A stretch of DNA of 64,000 nucleotides from positions 1-64,000 of the forward strand of contig JACCWE010000156.1 of NCBI GenBank assembly GCA_013697785.1, read 5' to 3'. The notes under the pieces are model-generated. The model worked only from the letters and a program-made list of their open reading frames with translations, did no database searches and was not told the origin of the DNA. The DNA is from Gemmatimonadaceae bacterium. GTDB taxonomy: Bacteria; Gemmatimonadota; Gemmatimonadetes; Gemmatimonadales; Gemmatimonadaceae. Positions 34,293 through 42,906 of the stretch are shown one piece after another. Every line of letters starts with the position of its first letter. Within the stretch, counting starts at the first letter, position 1. Position numbers and translations under genes: made by a program.

Positions 34293-35315
34293 CTACTGCA
34301 CGCAGGAACCGGCGGGAAGCGCCGTGTAATGCAATCCGCGCATCGATGCATCGACGCGCAGGAGGAGCGTCGCGGGTGCGGCAGCGTCGTGTGTCCTGAT
34401 GTTTGGTCCGATCGCCGTCGCGAGCTCGCGTTGCGTCGCGTCATCGAAATTCGTGGGTCCGGCCTTGACGCCGCTGAACGCCCCAGTCGCACCGTACTGC
34501 ACCGTCATCAGCTCGTAGCCGTTCGGAATCTCCGGCTTCCCGACGAGCTGCGTTGCGACGACCGCGCTGTCGATCACAGTCGTAACGACTGGCGATCCGG
34601 CGGGCTGTTCGGCGATGGCGCAACTCTGCGTAGACACGGGGGTCGCCGCGACGGCACCGCCAATCGGGTGCATGTCGGACGCGTTCGAGACCGTGGCGCC
34701 CGATGAGGCGGTAGTCGCGGTTGAAGCAGCCGCCGGCGCGGTCGCAGCGGAGGCTGTCGTGGCTGCGGCTTGCCCGTCGAACGACACCGCAAAAAAGAGC
34801 GGCTTGAAGTACTTCAGGTCCGACGCGGAGTTCGAGATCAACGCCACGTACACCTCGCGCTGCGAGCCGTTTGGGTAGTAGCGCGCGACCGCCGCGAAGT
34901 GCCCGCCGGCGTTGCCCGACGCGGAGTAATTCGCATCCTCAATGACATAGTTGTAGATGATGATCGAGACGCGGCGACCGGAAATCGTCGTCTCGCACTC
35001 CCCCTTCTCCGACACGTTGTCGTAGTGCATCAGCGACTGGAGACCGGGGCCGAAACCGACCACGATCAGCCGATGCTCGCCGTTGGAATAGTAGTGCGCA
35101 CCCGATTCCTCGATCCCGCCGCCGATGCCGCTGGCACCGAAGCCAGGCGGCACCAACAGGATCATCCCGCCGTTCTCGGAGCGCGATTTCCACTTTTCGG
35201 TTTTCATCTGCGGGGCGGTGCACATGTCGCTCGACTTCTGCGCCATAGCATTACCGGTAAAGCCGAGCACGCAGGCGATAGCTACAATGGGCCGGGCAAT
35301 GGCGAAACGATGCAT
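34293..35315 (-). CDS. Secreted protein of unknown function
   Basis: 340 residues, signal peptide ending at GNAMAQKS. The N-terminal half (to about residue 185) has a compact domain with two cysteines (SSDMCTAP, KGECETT). An Ala/Thr-rich linker of about 40 residues follows, then a C-terminal domain with TVIDSAVVATQLVGKP and LLLRVDASMRG, recalling TonB-like energy or periplasmic domains but not identified. A single monocistronic gene; no family recognised. Confidence 0.65.
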   Translation of the reverse strand: MHRFAIARPIVAIACVLGFTGNAMAQKSSDMCTAPQMKTEKWKSRSENGGMILLVPPGFGASGIGGGIEESGAHYYSNGEHRLIVVGFGPGLQSLMHYDNVSEKGECETTISGRRVSIIIYNYVIEDANYSASGNAGGHFAAVARYYPNGSQREVYVALISNSASDLKYFKPLFFAVSFDGQAAATTASAATAPAAASTATTASSGATVSNASDMHPIGGAVAATPVSTQSCAIAEQPAGSPVVTTVIDSAVVATQLVGKPEIPNGYELMTVQYGATGAFSGVKAGPTNFDDATQRELATAIGPNIRTHDAAAPATLLLRVDASMRGLHYTALPAGSCVQ

Positions 35316-35467
35316 CTACACCTCTCGTGGGGGATGAGGCCGCTACACGCGCCTATGCTAGATGCGAGAAGGCCAAACGCAAGGTTCTTCTTTGTACCAT
35401 GGCGTGACTGGCTCTTCCCCCTCCCGATTGCGTACCTTCCCACCCGTCCTTCCCCACCGGAGCTCCA

Positions 35468-36034
35468 ATGCGCGTGCACCGCTCGCCCCTCCTGTCTTCC
35501 GCCATCGCCGTCGCCGCGCTCTTCTCCGCGGGGTGCTCGAAGGGCGAGCCAGCCGTACCCGCCGACACTGACTCGTCGCGACCCGCCGTCGCACCCGCCC
35601 CAGCGCCCGCGCCGCGCGCGCAGATGGGGATGATGATGGGAGACAGCGCCATGATCATGCTCGCCGGATTCTGCGGCGCGGAGGCGGGCGACTCGGCGCA
35701 GGGCGCGCACGTGGATCTGATCGTGAATGGCGACGCCGCGCTGCACGCGTCGCAGGTCATGATCAACGTGACCCCGGGGCCGGCGGGTGATCTCAAGGCG
35801 GAGCTCGTCGCGGGGAAGGATGCGCACACGATGTGCGGCGGCCACGCGCGACGGATCTACATCGGGGGCACCACGATGTTCATCGGAAATCCTACGCTCA
35901 CACTCTCGAGCGCGGGGCCGGTCACCATCGCGGCGCGCAGCACCGTCGGCGCAATGCTCGGCGCGCCGATCGATGTGAAGCCGGGCCAGAAAGGAGCGGT
36001 CCTCAAGTGGGACGCCGCTCCGGCGAGCAGGTAG
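35468..36034 (+). CDS. Putative lipoprotein of unknown function
   Basis: 188 residues. Signal peptide with lipobox FSAGC, then a Pro/Ala-rich tether, a Met-rich stretch (QMGMMMGDSAMIM) and a beta-rich domain containing two cysteines (GFCGAE, HTMCGGH). GGAG lies 7 nt before the ATG. The Met/His-rich segments could bind metal, but this is speculative. It ends 6 bp from the convergent DksA-like gene. Confidence 0.65.
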   Translation: MRVHRSPLLSSAIAVAALFSAGCSKGEPAVPADTDSSRPAVAPAPAPAPRAQMGMMMGDSAMIMLAGFCGAEAGDSAQGAHVDLIVNGDAALHASQVMINVTPGPAGDLKAELVAGKDAHTMCGGHARRIYIGGTTMFIGNPTLTLSSAGPVTIAARSTVGAMLGAPIDVKPGQKGAVLKWDAAPASR

Positions 36035-36040
36035 TAGAGG

Positions 36041-36409
36041 CTACTTGCGACCGTTCAGGTCGGCGCGCGCCCACGGAATGATCTCCATACGCTCCAGCGC
36101 GATCGGCTTGTTCGTATTCTCATCGATCCCGAACTTCTCAGGCGTGTGATACAGGCGTTCGAGCGCCGCCTCGATCTCGACGAGCTCCGCAGACTCACGC
36201 GTCGCATTCGACGCATCGATCTCCTGATTGATCGTGTCGGTGCCGAGGTCCGCGGGGTGGAAGGGCACCTTGCTCAGGTCGCCCGATTGCTCCTGCTCGT
36301 CATCGGCCGCCTCGGCGCCCGTGTAGCGCAGCAGCTCCTGTTGCAATGCTGCGCGTTCTTCCAGGAGTCGCTCTTCGAAATGCTTGAGCTGCGCGGCCGA
36401 GAGTGCCAT
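36041..36409 (-). CDS. DksA/TraR-like protein lacking zinc-finger cysteines
   Basis: 122 residues. A coiled-coil N-terminus (SAAQLKHFEERLLEERAALQQEL) is followed by VEIEAALERLYHTPEKFGIDE and the family-typical PIALERMEIIPWA, where DksA would have its C4 zinc finger; here no cysteine is present. DksA-type proteins act in the RNA polymerase secondary channel; this one keeps the shape but not the zinc site. The frame extends upstream without signals; ATG 36409 is chosen because the coiled coil starts there. Confidence 0.75.
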   Translation of the reverse strand: MALSAAQLKHFEERLLEERAALQQELLRYTGAEAADDEQEQSGDLSKVPFHPADLGTDTINQEIDASNATRESAELVEIEAALERLYHTPEKFGIDENTNKPIALERMEIIPWARADLNGRK

Positions 36410-36480
36410 TGGTTCGTATCCGTTGGAGAGTGTTGGTGAGCGTACGTTCGTGAATGTAAGGCAAGGCGCGTTCCTGCCGA

Positions 36481-37239
36481 TCAGAAGGAAAGCTGCACGC
36501 CCGTCGTCAAAAAGCGATCGGTCTTGCGTCGGCCGGGCTCCGGATCGTTGTCGAAGTTCACGACATAGCTCGCTTTGAGCGCCACGCTCTTGAAGAGCGG
36601 AGCAACGACGGTCGTCGCCGAGTTGATGCGAAGCTCGCGCCCTACGCTGAGATCGGGAAGGATCTCGAGCTGCTCCTCGCCATACGCCTTGGGCGCAAAG
36701 CTGCGGCGGTAGCTTCCGGCGATCCGCGCTATCGGCTGCGTCACGCTCGAATTGCTGGTCGAGCGCTGCTCGACGAGACCGACGCCGAGCTCCGCGCTCA
36801 GCGTGTCGGTTTTGGTGCGGATCGGATGATAGAGCGCGCCGATCCCTTCCTGAAAGCGGCGGTCGATGCTCGCGAAGGTGTTGCGATCGAACTCGAGGAG
36901 CGCGTACGCACCCCACCGATTGCCGAGGTCGCGATCGCCGCGAAGGTTGCCCTGCCAGAGACTCGCGGACTCGACACCATCGGTTCTGCCGTAGACGATC
37001 GCGAGGCCCTGCGCGAAGTGCAGCTGCTTGTTTGGCGCGTACTGGAGCTGCTCGCCGACGTTGAGTGTCGTCACTTCGGTATTCCCCGCGGCGTTGACGA
37101 AGCCGAAATCGCCGCTGCCGGAAAACTTGTGCGTGGTGTCGGGAGCCTGCGCGTGCGCGACTGCGAACGGAGAGAGCGAAAGCGAGAGCGAAAGCGAGAG
37201 GGCGGCAAATGCGATGGCGCGAGCGGTGATGCCCTGCAT
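36481..37239 (-). CDS. DUF481-type outer-membrane beta-barrel protein
   Basis: 252 residues. ATG 37239 has AGGAG 4-5 nt upstream. The signal peptide contains a Leu-Ser repeat encoded by a hexamer repeat. The mature part matches the DUF481/salt-induced outer-membrane family: FSGSGDFGFVNAAGNTEVTTLNVGEQL, RWGAYALLEFDRN and a last strand ending in GVQLSF. Likely a surface barrel; function unknown. Confidence 0.8.
   Translation of the reverse strand: MQGITARAIAFAALSLSLSLSLSPFAVAHAQAPDTTHKFSGSGDFGFVNAAGNTEVTTLNVGEQLQYAPNKQLHFAQGLAIVYGRTDGVESASLWQGNLRGDRDLGNRWGAYALLEFDRNTFASIDRRFQEGIGALYHPIRTKTDTLSAELGVGLVEQRSTSNSSVTQPIARIAGSYRRSFAPKAYGEEQLEILPDLSVGRELRINSATTVVAPLFKSVALKASYVVNFDNDPEPGRRKTDRFLTTGVQLSF
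37171..37200. repeat. Hexamer-type repeat inside a signal peptide
   Basis: Two near-perfect copies of agagcgaaagcg plus a partial copy encode the repeated Leu-Ser hydrophobic core of the DUF481 signal peptide. Because the unit is a multiple of three, copy-number changes would keep the frame and alter signal length. Confidence 0.7.
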
Positions 37240-37441
37240 GCGTCTCCTAAGGAAGTATGCAATCGATTGAATCGATTCTCGAAAAGTAGCGCTGCCGAGG
37301 CGCGAGAGGCGTTCGGTCGTGCCCGGTGATGAAGCTGTCACCGGACGGACAGTTTGCAACGCTAGCTTCGACCTCGAATATTCTGCGCCATGCAGCTGCG
37401 AGTCGGTGTCGCACCTCCGCACAACTCTCGAGCCAATTCAC

Positions 37442-38482
37442 ATGCCGACTGTCGCGACACGCTTCCTTCGCTCCTGCGCGCTTCTTGCCTCCGCCGCGCT
37501 GCCACTCGCGGCGCAGAGCGCAGCTGCCCCTTACCACGTGATCGCGGCCCACGTTCTCGGCGGGGACGGCGGCTGGGACTACCTCGCGCTCGACACCACC
37601 TTTCATCGGGTTTTCGTAGCGCGAAGTGATCGCGTGATGGTCATCGACGAGCAGTCCGGGAAGCTGCTCGGCGAGATTACCGGACTCCATCGCACGCACG
37701 GCGTTGCCTTCGATTACCACACGTCGCATGGCTTCGTGACCGGCAGCGGCGACAGCTCCGTCACGATGTTCGATCTCGCGACCCTCAAGGTGCTCGGCAC
37801 TGCGAGGGCGGGCGCCGGAGCTGATGGCTTGATCTTCGACGAGGCCTCGGGGCACGCCTTCTCGTTCAACGGCGGTGGCAACAGCGCCACGATCATCGAC
37901 GGCGTCACGGGCGCGAGCCTCGCCACAATCGCGCTCGGGGGACGCCCGGAGTTCGCGGTGTCCGATGGCGCGGGGAAGGTGTACGCGAACCTCGAGGACT
38001 CGAGCGCGATCGTCGAGATCGACACGAAGACGAATCGCGTCACTCGCCACTGGTCGATCGCGCCATGCGAGTCGCCGTCGGGGCTCGCGATCGATGTCGC
38101 GCATCACCGGCTCTTCAGCGGATGCGAGAACAAGATGATGGCCGTGACCGACTATCGGTCGGGAAAGGTCATCACGACCATCCCGATTGGCGGTGGTGTC
38201 GATGCCAATCGCTACGATCCCGACACTGGGCTGGCCTTCTCGTCGAACGGCGAGGGGTCGATCACGGTGGCAAAAGAAACCACTCCGGGAAAGTTCACCG
38301 TGGTGCAGACGATACCAACCGCGCCGGGCGCGCGCACAATGGAGCTCGACCTCGCATCGCACCGACTGTTCACGGTCACTGCTCGCTTCGGACCCGCGCC
38401 TCTGCAGGCGACGCCCGAGAACCCGCGCAAACGTCCGCCGATCCTGCCGAACAGCTTCGAGCTGCTCGTCCTCGGCCAATAA
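37442..38482 (+). CDS. Exported YncE-like beta-propeller protein
   Basis: 346 residues, signal peptide ending at PLAAQSA. Repeated blades of about 40 residues follow the pattern DRVMVIDEQSGKLLGEI, SSVTMFDLATLKVLGTA and SAIVEIDTKTNRVTRH, as in seven-bladed YVTN/YncE propellers. Periplasmic, no catalytic residues obvious. The response regulator starts 32 nt downstream, so it may be co-transcribed with the two-component and efflux genes. Confidence 0.82.
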   Translation: MPTVATRFLRSCALLASAALPLAAQSAAAPYHVIAAHVLGGDGGWDYLALDTTFHRVFVARSDRVMVIDEQSGKLLGEITGLHRTHGVAFDYHTSHGFVTGSGDSSVTMFDLATLKVLGTARAGAGADGLIFDEASGHAFSFNGGGNSATIIDGVTGASLATIALGGRPEFAVSDGAGKVYANLEDSSAIVEIDTKTNRVTRHWSIAPCESPSGLAIDVAHHRLFSGCENKMMAVTDYRSGKVITTIPIGGGVDANRYDPDTGLAFSSNGEGSITVAKETTPGKFTVVQTIPTAPGARTMELDLASHRLFTVTARFGPAPLQATPENPRKRPPILPNSFELLVLGQ

Positions 38483-38514
38483 CCGTTCTTCGGCCGCGCG
38501 CGTAGCTTTTGAAC

Positions 38515-39183
38515 ATGCGCGTGCTTCTGGTCGAGGACGATCGATCGCTGGCAGAGATCATCGTCGCGGGAATGCGGGAGCAGCAGCTCTCGGTGCTCGT
38601 CGCGTCCAGCGTCCGGGAGGGGCGCGAGCGCGCCGAGCTCGGCCACTACGATGTCATCGTGCTCGACGTCATGCTCCCCGACGGATTGGGGTTCGAGCTG
38701 TGCGCGTGGATTCGCGCACGCAAGATCACGACTCCGATTCTCATGCTGACGGCTCGCGATGCCGTGGACGATCGTGTGAAGGGGCTCGAGTCGGGCGCAG
38801 ATGATTATCTCATCAAGCCGTTTGCCTTTCGTGAGCTCGTCGCGCGCATCCGGGCGCTCGCGCGACGACGGCCGGCGATCACGGACAGAGAGCATCAGGT
38901 AGCGGATCTGTGCGTGGATCTGGCGTCGCACTCCGTGTCACGAAAGGGAACGACGATTCGGCTGACCGCAAAGGAATTCGCCCTCCTCGAGTTCTTCGTG
39001 CTGCATGCGGGAGTCGTGGTCGATCGCGCGGCGATCAGCGCGCACGTGTGGGACGAGAATCACGATCCGTTCACCAACGTGCTCGAGGTGCTCGTGCGGC
39101 GCCTGCGACGCAAAATCGACGATGACTTCGAGCCGCGTCTGATCCACACGATTCGCGGCGCCGGCTATCGCTTCGGGCCATGA
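38515..39183 (+). CDS. OmpR/PhoB-family response regulator
   Basis: 222 residues. Receiver domain with acidic VEDD, phospho-acceptor aspartate in VIVLDVMLPDG and lysine in DDYLIKPFAF. The C-terminal winged helix contains IRLTAKEFALLEFFVLHAG and VLVRRLRRKID ending HTIRGAGYRFG. ATG 38515 is preferred over TTG 38509. The stop overlaps the kinase start (ATGA). It probably controls the downstream pump. Confidence 0.93.
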   Translation: MRVLLVEDDRSLAEIIVAGMREQQLSVLVASSVREGRERAELGHYDVIVLDVMLPDGLGFELCAWIRARKITTPILMLTARDAVDDRVKGLESGADDYLIKPFAFRELVARIRALARRRPAITDREHQVADLCVDLASHSVSRKGTTIRLTAKEFALLEFFVLHAGVVVDRAAISAHVWDENHDPFTNVLEVLVRRLRRKIDDDFEPRLIHTIRGAGYRFGP

Positions 39184-40514
39184 CGGAGACGCAGACGTCG
39201 AAGGCGAGAGCGACGCGACCGTCCGCGTCGGCTGCGCGGGCGCTCGGGCGCCTGCGACTGCGCGTCACCGCGTGGTACGTCGCGACTTTTGCGCTCGTCC
39301 TCGCCACACTCGGCGCGCTCCTGTTCGCGGCGCTTGCGCATGACGTCTCAGTTCAGCTCGATGGATCGCTTCGGTCGGCGACGACGGCGATCGCGCGGGC
39401 GAGCGAGCTCCGCGAGCAGAAGCGTGCGGGTGGCGGGACGGCCGCGATCGATACCGTGGATGAGCTCCGTATCCCCGGTTTCGATCTGTATCTCTTCGAC
39501 CTCGAGGGGCGACCGCTCACGCCGACCGCGGCCGACTCCGACGTGCGAACTCTCGCGAGAGCGGCGGCCGATCGGGGATCGGCAAGCAGGCGATGGGAGG
39601 CACCGGAGGATTTGACGCTTCAGGCCCACGCGGAGAAGTTCGCGACCGGGAGCGGAGCGCAGTACGTCGCCGCCGCCGTCGTGAATCGCGACGCCATCGA
39701 CGATCGCTACTCGACGCTCCTCGCGCTCGTCGGCGGGCTCGGCGCGCTGGGCCTCGCCCTCGTCGCCACTGGCGGATGGTTCCTCGCACGCAAGTCCGTG
39801 GAGCCCGTGGAGCGGTCGATGGGGCAGACGCGGCAGTTCATGGCCGATGCGGCTCACGAGCTGCGCACTCCCGTCGCGGTGATGCGAAGCCGCGTCGACG
39901 TCACGCTCGCGCAGCAGCGCGACGCGGCGGCGTATGAGATCACACTCACCGAGCTTCGCGGCGAAGTCGAGCGCCTCGCGACGCTCGTCGACGATCTCTT
40001 CACGCTCGCGCGCGCAGACGCGGACGACCGGCCGTTCGTACCCGAAGAGGTGCAGCTCGATGAGATCGTGCTCGGCGCCGTAACGACGGCTGGGTGGATC
40101 GCCGAGAGGCGCGGGGTCAAGCTCACCGTCGAAGATGCCGAGGAGTCGGTGATTCGGGGCGACGCGTCGCTGCTGCGGCAACTGGTCATGATTCTGCTCG
40201 ACAACGCAGTCAAGTTCAGCACGGAGGGCGGAACGGTCACGATCACGGTTCGCGCGAGCGATGATGGCGCGTCGCTCATCGTTCGCGATCACGGCAGCGG
40301 CATCGCGGATGCAGACACTCCGCACGTCTTCGACCGATTCTACCGCGCGGAGACCGTGCGCGGATCGACCGCGGGAGCCGGTCTTGGGCTCGCGATCGCG
40401 CGATGGATCGCCGAGCTGCACGGTGCGCGGATTCTGCTGGAGGGGCCGACGGATGGCGGAACGCGCGTAACCGTGCACTTCCCACCCTCAGCGCGGCCTG
40501 GCGAACGGGTGTAA
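39180..40514 (+). CDS. Membrane-bound sensor histidine kinase
   Basis: 444 residues. Two membrane segments (about 27-50 and 180-200) flank a periplasmic sensor of roughly 125 residues. The H box is FMADAAHELRTPVAVM, the N box MILLDNAVKFS, followed by DHGSGIAD, the F box and AGLGLAIARWIAELHG. It phosphorylates the overlapping OmpR-type regulator. Its stop shares a base with the TolC-like gene start (TAATG). Confidence 0.93.
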   Translation: MTETQTSKARATRPSASAARALGRLRLRVTAWYVATFALVLATLGALLFAALAHDVSVQLDGSLRSATTAIARASELREQKRAGGGTAAIDTVDELRIPGFDLYLFDLEGRPLTPTAADSDVRTLARAAADRGSASRRWEAPEDLTLQAHAEKFATGSGAQYVAAAVVNRDAIDDRYSTLLALVGGLGALGLALVATGGWFLARKSVEPVERSMGQTRQFMADAAHELRTPVAVMRSRVDVTLAQQRDAAAYEITLTELRGEVERLATLVDDLFTLARADADDRPFVPEEVQLDEIVLGAVTTAGWIAERRGVKLTVEDAEESVIRGDASLLRQLVMILLDNAVKFSTEGGTVTITVRASDDGASLIVRDHGSGIADADTPHVFDRFYRAETVRGSTAGAGLGLAIARWIAELHGARILLEGPTDGGTRVTVHFPPSARPGERV

Positions 40515-41794
40515 TGAGCACGACAGCTTCGCGGCCCATCCTTGGCTCGATGCCATCGAGTCGTCCCACATCGCGCCTGAGCGCTCTCCTCTGCGGTGCG
40601 GTGCTCGCGACGATTGCGGCGCCACGCGTCTCCGCTCAAGGCGCCGACGCGGTCTTCCCCATCACGCGCGACAGCGCCTTCTCCATGGCGCTCGCCAACG
40701 GATCGCGCGCGGCGCTCGCCGGTGCGGCCGCACGTTCGGCGTCGGCGCGTGCGCGCGCCGCTGGTGCGTTCGCCAATCCGATATTGGCGGCGGCGTACAG
40801 CAAGTCCGTTCCTCAGTACCATGCGATCCTCGACATCCCGCTCGACTTCATCACGCTCCGGGGCCTCCGCATCGCATCGGCGCGCTCGGCAAGCGAGGCC
40901 GCGCAGCTCAGGCTCGCGTTCGAGCGGGCCGCGATTCGCCTCGATGTCGATACGGCATACACGATCGCAGCCGCGCGGCGCGCCCGCGCCTCGTTGTCGC
41001 TCCGAAACGCGGCCGACGCGGAGAGCCTGCTCGTGGTCGCATCAGTGCGGAGAAGCGCGGGCGACGCGAGCGATCTCGACGTCGACGTCGCGAGCATCAA
41101 TGCAGGGCGCGCACGCAACGTCGCGGCCTCGGACTCCGCCGACGCGATCTCATCCGTGCTGGAGCTGCAGCAGTTGCTCGGCTACCGTGCGAGCGACGCC
41201 GCGATCGCGATCGCGGACAGCCTCGACGTGCCGCCGGCGAATTCGAGTGCGACTGCGGCCGACACCGTTCCTCTGCAGGTCGCGGCGGCGCGGCGCGACT
41301 TGCTGTCGGCCGAGCAGTTGGTCGCGCTCGAGCGGCGCAGCATCTGGAGCGGGCTCGCGCTCCAGGCCGGCGTCGAAAGCCACGATCCCACGGGCACGGA
41401 GCGGGGACTCCTTCCAACAGTCGGAGTTTCGGTGCCGCTACCGCTCTTCAATCAGGGACGGGGGTCGGTCGCGGTGGCGGAGGCAGAGCGTGATCGCGCG
41501 CGAGTGGAGCTCGCAGCGGCCGAGCGCGCGAGCGCCACACTGCTCGCGAAGGCGCGTCGCGATCTCGCAACGTCATCGGCGCGCGTCGCGCGCGATCGGT
41601 CGCTCGTCGAGACCGCGAACCGCGTCGCGCGGCGATCGCTGCAGGCCTACGCGGAGGGCGCCTATCCGCTGACGACGGTGCTCGAGGCGCAGCGCAATGC
41701 GCGCGACTCGCTGGCGGCGCTCATCGATGACCTCGTGGCGGCGAACGCCGCCATGGCCGCGCTCCGACTGTACAACGGTGCCTTCACTCCATGA
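40514..41794 (+). CDS. TolC-family outer-membrane efflux protein
   Basis: 426 residues. Signal peptide ending near RVSAQGA, then paired long helical repeats (AAYSKSVPQYHAILDIPLDF and VGVSVPLPLFNQGRGSVA are the characteristic beta-strand ends). It forms the outer-membrane channel of the tripartite pump. The ATG overlaps the kinase stop by one base, and the adaptor start overlaps its own stop by 4 nt. Confidence 0.9.
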   Translation: MSTTASRPILGSMPSSRPTSRLSALLCGAVLATIAAPRVSAQGADAVFPITRDSAFSMALANGSRAALAGAAARSASARARAAGAFANPILAAAYSKSVPQYHAILDIPLDFITLRGLRIASARSASEAAQLRLAFERAAIRLDVDTAYTIAAARRARASLSLRNAADAESLLVVASVRRSAGDASDLDVDVASINAGRARNVAASDSADAISSVLELQQLLGYRASDAAIAIADSLDVPPANSSATAADTVPLQVAAARRDLLSAEQLVALERRSIWSGLALQAGVESHDPTGTERGLLPTVGVSVPLPLFNQGRGSVAVAEAERDRARVELAAAERASATLLAKARRDLATSSARVARDRSLVETANRVARRSLQAYAEGAYPLTTVLEAQRNARDSLAALIDDLVAANAAMAALRLYNGAFTP

Positions 41795-42906
41795 GCGCGC
41801 ACATGTCTGCCAATCGATTTCACCGAACGCTGGCCCTCGTGGCGATCACGCTCGCGTCTGCGTCGTGCGGAAAGAAGGATGCGGCCGGAGGCGATGCGGG
41901 AACGCCGGCAGTCGTTGGGGCTCGCACGGCAATCGCGACGCGGAAGTCCGTGCGCGAGTCCGTTGATGGGATCGGCACGATCGCCGCTCGCCCCGATCAC
42001 ATCGCGCAGATGAGCGCGCCCGCCGTGACCCGTGTGACGAAGGTGTTCGTCACCGTGGGAGAGCGAGTGGGCGCCGGGGCGCCGCTGATCGCCTTCGACC
42101 GCGCGCCGCTCGACGCGCAGAATGCGGCCGCCGCCACCGCTCTCGCCGCGGCGCAGCGAGGCGTCGAGCGTGCGAAGCGGCTCGTCGACGCCGGAATCTC
42201 GCCGCGCAAGGATCTCGACCAGGCCGCGAGCGATCTCGCGCGCGCGAACGCCGACGCGATCGCGGCCGAGCATCTTCAATCGCGCGCAACCCTGCGCGCG
42301 CCGCTGGCCGGTGTCGTGACGCGCATGCAAGCCGTGCTGGGCTCGACCGTAGATCCCGCGCAAACGCTCGTCGAGGTGACGGATCCGTCGGCGCTCGATC
42401 TCCTCATCCCCGTCCCACCCGCGTCGGCCGCGCGCGTTCACCGCGGCGTGCTCGTCGACATGACGGCGCAGCCCGCCCCGGATGCCGAGGCGCTCGGAAC
42501 CGCGACAGTCGCCGACATCGGCGCGACGATCGACAGCGCTGCGCGCGCGGTGATCATACGCGCGCCGATCACGAAGCCGGCGCGCCAGCTCCGCATCGGA
42601 GAGACCATCTTTGCGCGAATCGGGCTCGCCGCGCACGCGAATGCCGTAACGGTGCCGGCCGAGGCACTCGTTCCCGATGGCGAGGGTTTCAAGATCTTCG
42701 TGCTGGACGCGTCGCGCGCTGCGCACGCGACAGCCGTCACGGTGGGCGTGCGCGATGGAGCGAGCGTGGAGATCACCTCCGGGCTGTCCGGAGGTGAGAC
42801 CGTCGTGACGTATGGCGCGTACGGCGTGACGGACAGTGCGAAGGTGCTGTCCCCGGCCGAGGGTCCCGCCGCCACGAGCATTCCCGTCGACGCGCAGAAG
42901 CCGTGA
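41791..42906 (+). CDS. RND efflux periplasmic adaptor (membrane fusion protein)
   Basis: 371 residues. Signal peptide with a lipobox (LASASC), so a lipoprotein of the inner membrane. The adaptor architecture shows in the biotinyl-lipoyl-like segment VTRVTKVFVTVGERVGAGAPLI, a short helical hairpin, its return strand ATLRAPLAGVVTRM, and the beta-barrel and membrane-proximal domains. It bridges the RND pump and the TolC-like channel. Both overlap it by 4 nt. Confidence 0.9.
   Translation: MSAHMSANRFHRTLALVAITLASASCGKKDAAGGDAGTPAVVGARTAIATRKSVRESVDGIGTIAARPDHIAQMSAPAVTRVTKVFVTVGERVGAGAPLIAFDRAPLDAQNAAAATALAAAQRGVERAKRLVDAGISPRKDLDQAASDLARANADAIAAEHLQSRATLRAPLAGVVTRMQAVLGSTVDPAQTLVEVTDPSALDLLIPVPPASAARVHRGVLVDMTAQPAPDAEALGTATVADIGATIDSAARAVIIRAPITKPARQLRIGETIFARIGLAAHANAVTVPAEALVPDGEGFKIFVLDASRAAHATAVTVGVRDGASVEITSGLSGGETVVTYGAYGVTDSAKVLSPAEGPAATSIPVDAQKP

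Noticed and set aside
37326-37378. WD-repeat-like peptide MKLSPDGQFATLAS upstream of the propeller gene
   Set aside because: Only one short motif, frame lost immediately after; most likely coincidence.
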